In this document: in pieces, positions 51,831 through 60,909 of the stretch
Layout of the letters: every line of letters starts with the position of its first letter
How positions within the stretch are numbered: position 1 is the stretch's first letter
Source: Halobacteriales archaeon QS_9_68_17
Lineage (GTDB): Archaea; Halobacteriota; Halobacteria; Halobacteriales; Natronoarchaeaceae
Length of the DNA: 64,000 nt
Direction of reading: 5' to 3'
Assembly (NCBI GenBank): GCA_003023565.1
Contig: PXSA01000011.1
Location: 26,508 to 90,507 of the forward strand
Position numbers and translations under genes: made by a program
Notes under the pieces: generated by a model
The model's input: the letters and a program-made list of their open reading frames with translations, nothing else
The model's database searches: none
Told to the model about the DNA's origin: nothing

Positions 51831-52043
51831 ATGGTATCGAGAACCGAGTCGGTCGCTTGGGCCGGCGCGTTCGCGCTGCTCGCGGCGCTCGCGATCCCCT
51901 GGTTCCTCTGGGGAAACGAAACCGTCGCGGCGGGACTCCCGCTGTGGGTCTGGTGGCACGTCGGGTGGCTGGCGCTGACGGCCGTCGCGTTCGCCGTCTT
52001 CACGGACCGAGCGTGGGGCGTCTGGGTGGGTGAGAGCGCGTGA
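51831..52043 (+). CDS. DUF3311 membrane subunit of a sodium symporter pair
   Basis: The protein has 70 residues with two hydrophobic segments (about 9-25 and 38-60) and a W-rich centre, PWFLWGNETVAAGLPLWVWW, typical of DUF3311. This small protein regularly precedes sodium:solute symporters, and here it overlaps the next gene by 4 bases (GTGA). It probably helps assembly or activity of the transporter. Confidence 0.8.
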   Translation: MVSRTESVAWAGAFALLAALAIPWFLWGNETVAAGLPLWVWWHVGWLALTAVAFAVFTDRAWGVWVGESA

Positions 52044-53509
52044 GCGCGGCGACGCAACTGGCGATCATCGCCGCGTACCTCCTGCTGGCGCTCGGCGTCG
52101 GCCTGTTCGCCTACCGGTTGGCCGACCGCTCCGCGGAGGACTACTACCTCGCGAACCGGACGCTCGGCACGGTCGTCCTGCTGTTCACGACGTTCGCCAC
52201 GCTGCTGTCGGCGTTCACCTTCTTCGCCGGGCCGAACATCGCCTACGCGAACGGCCCCGAGTGGATCCTCGTGATGGGGCTGATGGACGGCGTGCTGTTC
52301 GGGATCCTCTGGTACGTGCTTGGGTACAAGCAGTGGCTCGTCGGCCGCGAGCAGGGCTACGTCACGCTGGGCGAGATGCTCGGCGACAGGTTCGGGTCGA
52401 CGAGGCTGCGCGGCCTCGTCGCGGGCGTCAGCCTGTTCTGGCTGTTCCCGTACGTGATGCTCCAGCAGGTCGGCGCGGGCACCGCGCTGGAGGCGCTGAC
52501 CGACGGGGCGGTGTCGTACGCGATGGGCGCGGGCCTCATCACCGCCTTCATGATCGCCTACGTCGTCCTCGCGGGGATGCGCGGCATCGCCTGGACCGAC
52601 ACCCTCCAGGGGGCGTTCATGCTCATCATGGTGTGGGCCGCGACGCTGTGGGTGCTGTCGACGGTCGGCGGCCTCGGCGCGGCGACGGGCGCGATAGCCG
52701 AGAACCACCCGGAGTTCCTCGCGCTCGGCGGCGGGGTGTACTCGCCGCAGTGGATGCTCTCGCAGGCGATCGGCATCGCCTTCGGCGTGACGATGTTCCC
52801 GCAGGTGAACCAGCGGTTCTTCGTCGCGCGCTCCGAGACGGTCCTCAAGCGCTCGTTCACGCTGTGGCCCGTGCTGGTGATCCTGCTGTTCGTCCCCGCG
52901 TTCATGCTCGGGTCGTGGGCCGCCGGCCTCGGCGTGGCGACCCCGGAGAGCGGCAACATCCTCCCCGCGCTGCTCAACGAGTACACCCCGGCCTGGTTCG
53001 CCGCGCTGGTGGTCGCCGGCGCGATGGCCGCGATGATGAGCTCCTCGGACTCGATGCTTCTGTCCGGGTCCTCCTATTTCACCCGGGACATCTACCGACC
53101 CTACGTCGAACAGAACGCCAGCGAGCGCAGGGAGGACCTCGTCGCCCGCGTCGGCGTCGTCGCCTTCGCCGTCGCGACGTTCCTCGTCAGTCTCACCCGT
53201 CCGGCGACCCTGTTCGCCATCGGCGACGCCGCGTTCGGCGGGTTCGCGCAGTTGGCGCTCCCGGTGGCCGTCGCGCTGTACTGGCGGCGGACGACCCGGA
53301 CCGGGATCACGGTCGGCATCGTCGCGAGCCAGTTGTTCTACGCGACCCACGTGTTCGTCGGAGCGCTCCCCGCGGACTACGGCGGATGGACCCCGAGCGT
53401 GGTCGGGATGCTGGTCGGCCTCGTGCTGACCGTCGCGGCGTCGGCGGTCACGTCCGCGGCGGCCGAGGAGGACACGAGCGTTTACTTCGAAGGGCCGAGC
53501 GCGGACTGA
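52040..53509 (+). CDS. Sodium:solute symporter (SSS family)
   Basis: The protein has 489 residues with about 12-13 membrane helices of the LeuT-like SSS fold. Recognisable parts are DYYLANRTLGTVVLLFTTFA, the GPNIAYANGPEWIL region, FPQVNQRFFVARSE, and the SSSDSMLLSGSSYFTRDIYR sequence in the eighth core helix that helps form the Na+ site. It probably imports a small organic solute with sodium. GTG start coupled to the DUF3311 gene. Confidence 0.9.
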   Translation: MSAATQLAIIAAYLLLALGVGLFAYRLADRSAEDYYLANRTLGTVVLLFTTFATLLSAFTFFAGPNIAYANGPEWILVMGLMDGVLFGILWYVLGYKQWLVGREQGYVTLGEMLGDRFGSTRLRGLVAGVSLFWLFPYVMLQQVGAGTALEALTDGAVSYAMGAGLITAFMIAYVVLAGMRGIAWTDTLQGAFMLIMVWAATLWVLSTVGGLGAATGAIAENHPEFLALGGGVYSPQWMLSQAIGIAFGVTMFPQVNQRFFVARSETVLKRSFTLWPVLVILLFVPAFMLGSWAAGLGVATPESGNILPALLNEYTPAWFAALVVAGAMAAMMSSSDSMLLSGSSYFTRDIYRPYVEQNASERREDLVARVGVVAFAVATFLVSLTRPATLFAIGDAAFGGFAQLALPVAVALYWRRTTRTGITVGIVASQLFYATHVFVGALPADYGGWTPSVVGMLVGLVLTVAASAVTSAAAEEDTSVYFEGPSAD

Positions 53510-53689
53510 TCGGGGACCGAGGTGGCCGCACGCCCGCATCCGCGCCGCGCGACAGGGAGCACGTCCCCCCTCATTTCGGCGAGCGTGACGAGTCCCGGAA
53601 GGGAAGTGATTAGCCCGAGCGTTAGGTCGATAGATAGCGACGTAGCGGGTTCAATTGCCGGTGTGGCTTCTCGGGCGGAAGTTCGTCTT

Positions 53690-54059
53690 TCAACCCTTCG
53701 CCCGAGGTCTTCCATGAAGACCGGCGTGACTGAACCCGTAGGCAGGAACCTCAACACCGATTTCGGACGGTACATTGCGGAATCGGTCAGCCGCTTCGGT
53801 TAGGTGTTCCTCGTCAGTTGTACCCCGGATCCGAAACGTACCTGTCCGATAGAGAGTGTAGGCTGGCCGTTCTCTTCTGACCGAATCGTCGCCATCCCGT
53901 CGTGAAATCGGCGTCGATAGAAGAATCAAGATGGTTTTGAAGACTGCTGACGAGGACTTCCGAATCCAACGCTCGGCCGAGAGAGCCGCTTTCCATCGTG
54001 CTGACGATCTCCATATCAGGCGCTTCTGGTAGACCGTAGAACCCGAGAGGTGTATACAT
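53690..54059 (-). pseudogene. TATA-binding-protein family pseudogene
   Basis: From 54059 the minus strand reads MEIVSTMESGSLGRALDSEV, VLVSSLQNHLDSSIDADF, then shifts. RPAYTLYRTGTFRIRGTTDE, EHLTEAADRFRNVPSEIGVE and PAYGFSH lie in a second frame, and VTPVFMEDLGR in a third. This matches the first half of a haloarchaeal TBP-like protein. At least two frame changes and loss of the second repeat make it non-functional. It lies 70 bases before hsdM on the opposite strand. Confidence 0.6.
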
Positions 54060-54127
54060 CCCCGTTCTTGCGGTCGCTCCCGATCCGCACCGTAGAATCT
54101 ATCATGGTTGCATGGAACTGTTTGCGT

Positions 54128-55633
54128 ATGCCCATCTCATTGGACGGATTGGAGTCTCACCTCTTCAAGTGTGCTGACATAATTCGAGACGCTGTAGACC
54201 CGACTGATTACAAGGAGTACATACTTCCTCTCGTCTATTATAAGAGTATCAGCGACGAGTTCGAGAAGCAGTACGAACAGAACCTCGACGAGTACGGCGA
54301 GGACTTCGCTCGCCGGGAGAACCTGTACGACATTCCGGTCGTTCCCGAGGGCTACCTGTGGGACGACCTTCGTTCCGTCTCGGACAACGTGGACAAGGAA
54401 TTGAACGAGGCGTTCGACGCGCTGACCGACGAGAACCCCGAACTTCAGGGCCTCTTCCGGGCCGACTACATCGACGCCGACGCGCTGGACGACGACCGGC
54501 TCGGGAAACTGGTCGAACACCTCTCGAAGTACGACCTCGACCGGGACAGTATCCCGCCGGACATGCTCGGAGAGGCGTACATGGATCTGGTTCGCCACTT
54601 CGCGGAAGAGGAAGGCAAGTCCGGCGGCCAGTTCTTCACGCCGCCCCACATCGTCAATCTCTGCGTTCGCCTCGTGGACGAGTTCGAGGACGGCATGACG
54701 TTCCACGACCCGACGGTCGGCTCCGGTGGTATGCTCATTGAGGCCGCCCGGTACTACCGCGAGGAACAGGGCGGCGATCCCTCGAAGATGACCTTCACCG
54801 GGCAGGAAATCAATCCGGACATCGCGGCGATCGCGAAGATGAACCTCTCGATTCACGGCCTCAACGGCACCATCGAGCGCGAAGACTCGCTGTCGAGTCC
54901 GGCGTTCACCAACGAGGACGACAACGAACTCACGCGCTTCGACCGGGTGCTGGCGAACTTCCCGTTCTCGGCGGATTGGGCGAAGAGCGACCTTCAGGAC
55001 GACCCGTATGGTCGCTTCCATTGGGACGACAAACTCCCTCGCGCCGACCGGGGCGACTACAGTTTCATCATGCACATGGCCGAGCAACTGAACGACCCCG
55101 AGCGCGGCGACGACGCGGGCGGGAAGGCGGCCATCGTCATTCCCCACGGCGTGCTGTTCCGCAAGCACGAGAGCAAATTCCGTGAGCCAATGCTCGAAGA
55201 CGACCTCGTGGAAGCCATCGTCGGGCTTCCCGAGAACCTCTTTCAGAACAACTCGATTCCGAGCGCGATCCTCGTCTTGAACACCGATAAGCCTGCCGAG
55301 CGCGAAGAGGAGGTTCAGTTCGTTCACGCCGCCGACGAAGACTTCTACCGCGAACTCTCGAATCAGAACGAACTGACCGAAGAGGGTCTTGACCACATCG
55401 TTGAAAACTTCCGCAACTGGGCGACCGAGGAACGGGTTAGCCGAACGGTGTCGTTGGACGAGATTCGAGAAAACGATTACAACCTGAACATCGCGCTCTA
55501 CGTCGATACCACCGAGCCGGAAGAGGACATAGATGTTCAGGAAGAACTCGGCAAACTACGCGAGTTGCAGGCCGAACGCGACGAAATTGAATCACAAATG
55601 AACCAGCACATGGGGGCACTGAACTATGAGTGA
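54128..55633 (+). CDS. hsdM: Type I restriction-modification system, DNA methylase subunit HsdM
   Basis: The protein has 501 residues. A helical N-domain (about 1-150) precedes the N6-adenine methylase fold. The SAM motif is FHDPTVGSGGML (about 192-203). The catalytic motif IV position reads LANFPFS (about 276), where NPPF is usual. GQFFTPPHIVNLCV is the conserved TxRxxV-like start. The start ATG at 54128 begins MPISLDGLESHLFKCADIIR. It overlaps hsdS by 8 bases in a coupled operon. Confidence 0.9.
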   Translation: MPISLDGLESHLFKCADIIRDAVDPTDYKEYILPLVYYKSISDEFEKQYEQNLDEYGEDFARRENLYDIPVVPEGYLWDDLRSVSDNVDKELNEAFDALTDENPELQGLFRADYIDADALDDDRLGKLVEHLSKYDLDRDSIPPDMLGEAYMDLVRHFAEEEGKSGGQFFTPPHIVNLCVRLVDEFEDGMTFHDPTVGSGGMLIEAARYYREEQGGDPSKMTFTGQEINPDIAAIAKMNLSIHGLNGTIEREDSLSSPAFTNEDDNELTRFDRVLANFPFSADWAKSDLQDDPYGRFHWDDKLPRADRGDYSFIMHMAEQLNDPERGDDAGGKAAIVIPHGVLFRKHESKFREPMLEDDLVEAIVGLPENLFQNNSIPSAILVLNTDKPAEREEEVQFVHAADEDFYRELSNQNELTEEGLDHIVENFRNWATEERVSRTVSLDEIRENDYNLNIALYVDTTEPEEDIDVQEELGKLRELQAERDEIESQMNQHMGALNYE

Positions 55634-56984
55634 AGAGGCCACCTTGGATGAGTTCACCGAGACGACTGAAGAAATCGAATCAGGAAAAAGTGAAGAACAA
55701 GAATTGTTCGGCTTGGGTGAGATACCGGCTGATTGGTCGATTGAACCACTTGCGGATATAGCCAAAATTATTCCGGGAAACTCGCCCCCATCGTCCACGT
55801 ACAATGAGAAGGGTGACGGTCTTCCATTCTTCCAAGGCAATTCCGAGTTCGGACACTTTCACCCTGAGGCGGATACATGGTGTTCAGAGCCACGGAAAGA
55901 GGCTGAAAAGAATGATGTACTGATGAGCATTCGCGCCCCGGTTGGGGACTTGAACATCGCTGATAGGAACTGCTGTATTGGACGTGGACTCGCGGCCCTG
56001 CGACCGGAGACTCTCAATGAACTTTATCTCTTGTACAACCTTGCAGAACGAAAGCCGTGGCTCTCTCGGCTTGCCACCGGTAGCACATTTAAATCCGTCA
56101 CCAAGAGCGACTTACAGTTGCTCGATATTCCGGTTCCACCATTCTCGGAACAGCGCAAAATCGCCACCATACTCTACACCGTTGACCAAGCGATTCAGAC
56201 AACCGAGGAAATCATTGAACAAACTCATCGTGTCCAAGACGGTGTGATTCAAAATGCTCTCGAATTTGGGATAGGTGGACACGAATCTTCTGACACGGGG
56301 ACAAAACTTGGTCGAATACCATGCCACTGGGAAGTTGCAACTATCGAACAAATTGTGGCAGACGAAGAGAATGCATTTACCGATGGTGCTCGGTATTCTC
56401 TTTCATCAGCCGAAATTCACGAGGAAGGGGAAGCAAGGGCGATTCTACTTCAAGAGGTGGGTGAAGGCGAATTTATCGACGTAGAGCCAAAATTTGCGAC
56501 AGCAGAGAAGTATGAGGAAATCACACACCGGGCAATTTATCAGGGTGAAGTTGTCGTGGCAAAGATGGCTGAACCGGTTGCAAGAGCATGTATAGTTCCA
56601 GACAAGTACGATAAATACCTTCTCGGCTGTGCTGACGTTGTTAGAATTAAAACGAATAGTGAGTTCAATGACCGATTCTTAATGTACTGTATGAACTCAC
56701 ACAAAGTCTGGCGTCAAGCAGTTGCCCACCTTCGTGGAACAGGTAGAAGCCGGATTAATCTTGAAAATATTGCAGAACTCAACCTACCCAAACCACCTCT
56801 AACAATACAAGAAGAGATTGCAGATACACTTCAGGAATTTGACCTCAAAATTGAGAACGAGCAAGACTATCGTAACCGGCTTCAGCGTCTCAAGCAAGGT
56901 CTCATGCAAGACTTGCTGTCGGGAACCGTCCGGGCGACCGACACGAACATAGAGGTGCCGGAGGAGATCGCACAGCATGGCTGA
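55626..56984 (+). CDS. hsdS: Type I restriction-modification system, specificity subunit HsdS
   Basis: The protein has 452 residues: two target-recognition domains (about 35-165 and 225-390), each followed by a conserved long helix (FSEQRKIATILYTVDQAIQT near 175; LTIQEEIADTLQEFDLKIEN near 400). The first domain opens PADWSIEPLADIAKIIPGNS and the second PCHWEVATIEQIVADEENAF. It sets which DNA sequence the complex methylates or cuts. Its DNA is clearly richer in A/T than that of hsdM and hsdR, as expected for a diversifying, exchanged gene. Confidence 0.9.
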   Translation: MSEEATLDEFTETTEEIESGKSEEQELFGLGEIPADWSIEPLADIAKIIPGNSPPSSTYNEKGDGLPFFQGNSEFGHFHPEADTWCSEPRKEAEKNDVLMSIRAPVGDLNIADRNCCIGRGLAALRPETLNELYLLYNLAERKPWLSRLATGSTFKSVTKSDLQLLDIPVPPFSEQRKIATILYTVDQAIQTTEEIIEQTHRVQDGVIQNALEFGIGGHESSDTGTKLGRIPCHWEVATIEQIVADEENAFTDGARYSLSSAEIHEEGEARAILLQEVGEGEFIDVEPKFATAEKYEEITHRAIYQGEVVVAKMAEPVARACIVPDKYDKYLLGCADVVRIKTNSEFNDRFLMYCMNSHKVWRQAVAHLRGTGRSRINLENIAELNLPKPPLTIQEEIADTLQEFDLKIENEQDYRNRLQRLKQGLMQDLLSGTVRATDTNIEVPEEIAQHG

Positions 56985-59952
56985 CCACCCATCCGAAGAG
57001 GGCGTCGAACACTCGCTTCTGTCGTGGCTCAACACCGTCGGATGGGATACCTACGGAGAGAACGGCGACCGTGGGGCGAGCGCCCTCGACGCCGCGTATG
57101 ACCGACAGAGCCACGAGGTCGTCTACTGGGACCTGCTGGCCGAGCAAGTCGTCGCGCTGAACAAGGACGTAACCGAGGAAAACGTCGAGAAATTCATCTC
57201 GTCGCTGAAGCGCGACCTCGACAGCGAGAACCTGATAGACGGCAATCGGGCGTTCTACCGACTGCTGACGAAGGGCAAGACCTTCACCGTCCGGCGCGAC
57301 GACGGCGTGACGAAGACGGTCTACGTAGACTTGATTGATTACGAGAACCCCGAGAACAACAGTTTCCACGCCGTGAATCAGTTCTCGGTGTCGCGGGAGA
57401 CGACGATTCGCCCGGACGTGAACCTCTTCGTCAACGGGATTCCGCTCGTCACGATGGAACTGAAGAGCCGGGCGCAGGACAACGACTGGCACGACGCCGT
57501 GAGCGACCTGCTGGCCTACGAAGAGGACGTTCCCCGGCTGTTCGCCCCCGGCCTGTTCAACGTCGCCGCCGACACGATGGAACTGCGCTACGGCGCGGTC
57601 GGCGCACCCCGCGAGTTCTACGAGCCGTGGAACGACGCCCCCGACGAGTACGCCGACGACAACGAAATGCGACAAGCCGTCAAAGCGCTGTGCGATCCCG
57701 GCACCCTTCTCGACCTGCTGAAGAACTTCGTCTTCTACGAGCGCCGCGCTGGCGGGGACGCGAAGATCGTCCCCCGGTACATGCAGTACTACGCCGTGAA
57801 CGCGATTCTCGACCGCGTGGGCGAGGGCGAGGACGAGACCGGCCTCATCTGGCACACCCAAGGGTCGGGGAAGTCCTTCACCATGCTCTACGCCGCCGAG
57901 AACCTGCTGTCCCGCGACATGGCCGACAACCCGCAGGTGTTCATCATCGTGGACACGGACAAACTGAACTCCCAGATGCGGGACCAACTGGCGAACCTCT
58001 CCCTCGAACGCTGGACGGAAGCCACCGGTATCGACCACCTCGAAGCACTCATCGAAGAGGGCCAGAGCGAACTCGTCCTCACGACCATTCAGAAGTTCCA
58101 AGACGTACAGCCGGACGCGCAGGGCAACGACGAGGTAATCGTCATGAGCGACGAGGCCCACCGCTTCATGGAAGCCGACCTCGGCAGTCGTCTCGACGAC
58201 GCGCTTCCGGACTGCTACCACTTCGGCTTCACCGGAACCCCCGTCAGGGAAGGCGAGACGCGGAAGGCCCGAAACACCTTCCGCGAGTTCTCGCCCGACG
58301 GCGACGACTACCGAACCGGCGAGCGGTACCTACACCAGTACACGGTCAAGGAAGGTATCGAGGACGGGCTGATCCTCCCCGTCTACTTCACGCTCCGGCA
58401 CGAAATGGAATGGAAGATCGACGAGGCCGGGCTGGATGACGAGTTCGACCAGGAGTTTCGGGGCCTCACCAGAGACGAGAAGCGTGAGTTCATCCGCGAA
58501 GCCGTCAACACGACCACGCTCGCGGAAATCGAACCCCGCGTGGACGAGGCCGTCGAGGAGATCGACCAGCACTACACCGACCACGTTTCCCCGAACGGCT
58601 GGAAGGGGATGGTCGTCACGCCGAGCCGCCGGTCAGCCGCCATGTATGGCGAGCGACTCATCGACCGTCGCGGCGAAGACGAGGTGGACGTTCTCTACAC
58701 CACGACCAACGACGACCCCGACCTGATTCAGCGGTTCCACACTGACCCCGACGAGCGCGACAGTATCATCAAGTCGTTCAAGGAGGACGAGGACCCGAAA
58801 CTGCTGGTCGTCCACGACATGCTGTTGACCGGCTTCGACGCCCCGATCTTGAAGACCATCTACCTCGACCGGAACCTGAAGAACCACACGCTCATGCAGG
58901 CTATCGCCCGGACGAATCGGCCTGCCGAGGGCAAGGAGAACGGCGAGATCGTGGACTTCCAAGGCGTCTTCGAAAACATCGACGAGGCACTCGACTATGA
59001 CGACGAAACGAAGGCCTACGCGGCCCGCGACAAGAGCGAACTCTTCGACGACCTCAAGGACCAGTTGGAAACGGTCATGGGTATCTTCGAGGGGATACCG
59101 AAGAACGACACCCAAGAGGCGGCCTATGAGGCCGTCGAACGCGTCAGCACCCATCCCGAACGCCGCCAGTTCAAACAGGGCTTCCGTCGACTCCAATCGC
59201 TGTATGAGGCTGTCGCGCCCGACAAACGGCTCATTCAGGACGGTATCGAGGGCGGCTACGAGTGGTTGAGCCGAGTCCACGTCGCGTTCAAGCGAACCAC
59301 CTCCGGCGACGACGACCCCGAAGAGGACATGCAGGAAAAGACGCGCGAGATAATCAGCGAGAACGTCGAAATCGGGGAAATCAAGCGGGACTTCCCGACG
59401 TACAAACTCGGTGAGGAGTACCTCGAAGACGTAGAGGGATCGGACAACCCCGGCGTGAAGGCGTCACAGATCGCTCACGCTACCCGCGAACACCTACACC
59501 CTCGGGAGAACCAGAACCCGCGCTACAAGCGCTTGAGCGAGCGCGTGACGGACATAGTGGAGCGCTGGCAGGGTGACGAGATAGGCGACCCCGAGGCCGT
59601 TGAAGCCCTCAAGGCCGTCGAGGAAGCGATCCTGGATGTGGAAGCCGAGGCCGACGAGAAAGGGTTGGAAGCCGCCGAGTTCGCTATCTACACCCACCTG
59701 ACCGAAGGGACGAGCGAGGCGATCGACTCCGAGAAACAGGCCGAAGCCGTGGCCGAAGAGATCGTCTCGCAGTTCCGCGACCGCGTTGACCGTGGCTACC
59801 ACGGGTGGAAGACGAACCAACAGACCGTCGCGGAAATCGAGCGGATCCTGCTGGACGTGCTTGTCAAGCAGTATGACCTCGGAGAGTTGATTCAGGACGA
59901 CGACGATTTCGTAGACGCAATGCGGAACTATCTCATTGCGAACAATGGCTAA
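56977..59952 (+). CDS. hsdR: Type I restriction-modification system, endonuclease subunit HsdR
   Basis: The protein has 991 residues. The N-terminal nuclease domain shows NLFVNGIPLVTMELKSRAQ, with the PD-D/ExK-type acidic residues and Lys (about 155-163). Motor motifs follow: Walker A HTQGSGKSFTMLYA (about 295), DEAH in VIVMSDEAHRF (about 390), GFTGTP, and ARTNRPAEG in the second RecA domain. A long helical C-terminal part mediates assembly. It cuts unmodified DNA after ATP-driven translocation. Overlaps with both neighbours (hsdS by 8, next gene by 8 bases) show tight coupling. Confidence 0.95.
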   Translation: MADHPSEEGVEHSLLSWLNTVGWDTYGENGDRGASALDAAYDRQSHEVVYWDLLAEQVVALNKDVTEENVEKFISSLKRDLDSENLIDGNRAFYRLLTKGKTFTVRRDDGVTKTVYVDLIDYENPENNSFHAVNQFSVSRETTIRPDVNLFVNGIPLVTMELKSRAQDNDWHDAVSDLLAYEEDVPRLFAPGLFNVAADTMELRYGAVGAPREFYEPWNDAPDEYADDNEMRQAVKALCDPGTLLDLLKNFVFYERRAGGDAKIVPRYMQYYAVNAILDRVGEGEDETGLIWHTQGSGKSFTMLYAAENLLSRDMADNPQVFIIVDTDKLNSQMRDQLANLSLERWTEATGIDHLEALIEEGQSELVLTTIQKFQDVQPDAQGNDEVIVMSDEAHRFMEADLGSRLDDALPDCYHFGFTGTPVREGETRKARNTFREFSPDGDDYRTGERYLHQYTVKEGIEDGLILPVYFTLRHEMEWKIDEAGLDDEFDQEFRGLTRDEKREFIREAVNTTTLAEIEPRVDEAVEEIDQHYTDHVSPNGWKGMVVTPSRRSAAMYGERLIDRRGEDEVDVLYTTTNDDPDLIQRFHTDPDERDSIIKSFKEDEDPKLLVVHDMLLTGFDAPILKTIYLDRNLKNHTLMQAIARTNRPAEGKENGEIVDFQGVFENIDEALDYDDETKAYAARDKSELFDDLKDQLETVMGIFEGIPKNDTQEAAYEAVERVSTHPERRQFKQGFRRLQSLYEAVAPDKRLIQDGIEGGYEWLSRVHVAFKRTTSGDDDPEEDMQEKTREIISENVEIGEIKRDFPTYKLGEEYLEDVEGSDNPGVKASQIAHATREHLHPRENQNPRYKRLSERVTDIVERWQGDEIGDPEAVEALKAVEEAILDVEAEADEKGLEAAEFAIYTHLTEGTSEAIDSEKQAEAVAEEIVSQFRDRVDRGYHGWKTNQQTVAEIERILLDVLVKQYDLGELIQDDDDFVDAMRNYLIANNG

Positions 59953-60667
59953 AGCACGACCTCGGAAAACCGACCTGTTGGGGAATCCCGTCGAGTTTGA
60001 GGTGCGCCACAGTGCCGACGCTACCGAACCCCGAATTGACGTGGATATACACGGCGTGACGGTTGTCGTTCCCGAGTCCGAGGATGTTCGTCCATTGAGG
60101 TTACTGAAAGAGAACGCGGCGTGGGTGGTAGACCAGCGACGGAAGTACGACACCTACCGTGAGCAAGTCCCCGACCGGACTTTCGAGGCGGGTGAACGCT
60201 TCCCGTTCCTCGGGGAGGACCGAGAACTCGTTGTAGAGTCTCGCCGGAAGCACGAGGTAGACGGAGGGTCGATTCGGCTCCGAAAGAGTGCCGTTGAACA
60301 GTCGTCGGTCGAGCAGGTTCTCGAAAACTTCTACCGGAACCGGGCGCGGGACTATCTCACCGACCGTACCGACCACTACGCCGAGCGGATGGGTGTTGAG
60401 TACGAGAAACTCGAACTCCGGAACCAGCGTACACGATGGGGAAGTTGCTCGACAGGTGGGACGATCAGCCTGAACTGGCGGCTCGTTATGGCCCCGCCGG
60501 ACGTCGTTGACTACCTCGTCGTCCACGAACTCGCCCACCTGACCGAACAGCACCACAGGCGAGAGTTCTGGAAACTCGTTGGGGAACACGTCCCTGATTA
60601 CAAGGAAAAGGCCGAGTGGTTAGAACAGAATAGCACGAAGTTAGTGTTCAGTGAGGAGGACATATGA
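59945..60667 (+). CDS. YgjP-like (SprT/M48) metallopeptidase of the type I R-M operon
   Basis: The protein has 240 residues. The zinc-binding HExxH is LVVHELAHLTEQHH (about 193-206) with the third ligand His in the following helix, preceded by RTRWGSCSTGGTISLNWRLV, the WGSCS motif of the DUF45/YgjP family. The gene starts within the end of hsdR. Such peptidases are often found beside hsdR, perhaps to clip or regulate the restriction complex. Its role is unproven. Confidence 0.85.
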   Translation: MAKARPRKTDLLGNPVEFEVRHSADATEPRIDVDIHGVTVVVPESEDVRPLRLLKENAAWVVDQRRKYDTYREQVPDRTFEAGERFPFLGEDRELVVESRRKHEVDGGSIRLRKSAVEQSSVEQVLENFYRNRARDYLTDRTDHYAERMGVEYEKLELRNQRTRWGSCSTGGTISLNWRLVMAPPDVVDYLVVHELAHLTEQHHRREFWKLVGEHVPDYKEKAEWLEQNSTKLVFSEEDI

Positions 60668-60878
60668 GGAAGTGTTTGACCCGTAAAAATGCCGTCTGGT
60701 CTATGCTCACGCGCCGCTCGTACCGTCTCTTGGCCCACACACGGAACACCGGCACACGAATCGGTCGAAAACTGCACGCTGAAGCCTCAATGCCCACAGA
60801 CCATCCCCAAATGAGGGAATGACTGAAAGGACCACGGCCCCTACGTATTATGCATAACAGCGGTCGGAAGACTGGTGC
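60668..60878. other. Gap after the R-M operon
   Basis: No gene is recognised. The sequence is lower in GC than the flanks and probably marks the end of the restriction island. Confidence 0.35.
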
Positions 60879-60887
60879 TTTATATAA
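60879..60887 (+). promoter_or_regulatory. TATA box of the HFX_2341-family gene
   Basis: TTTATATAA is a strong archaeal TATA box, centred about 27 bases before the ATG at 60910. The transcript is expected to be leaderless, which fixes the start. Confidence 0.7.
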
Positions 60888-60909
60888 ACACCAGCCCGTT
60901 GTGCCCGGT

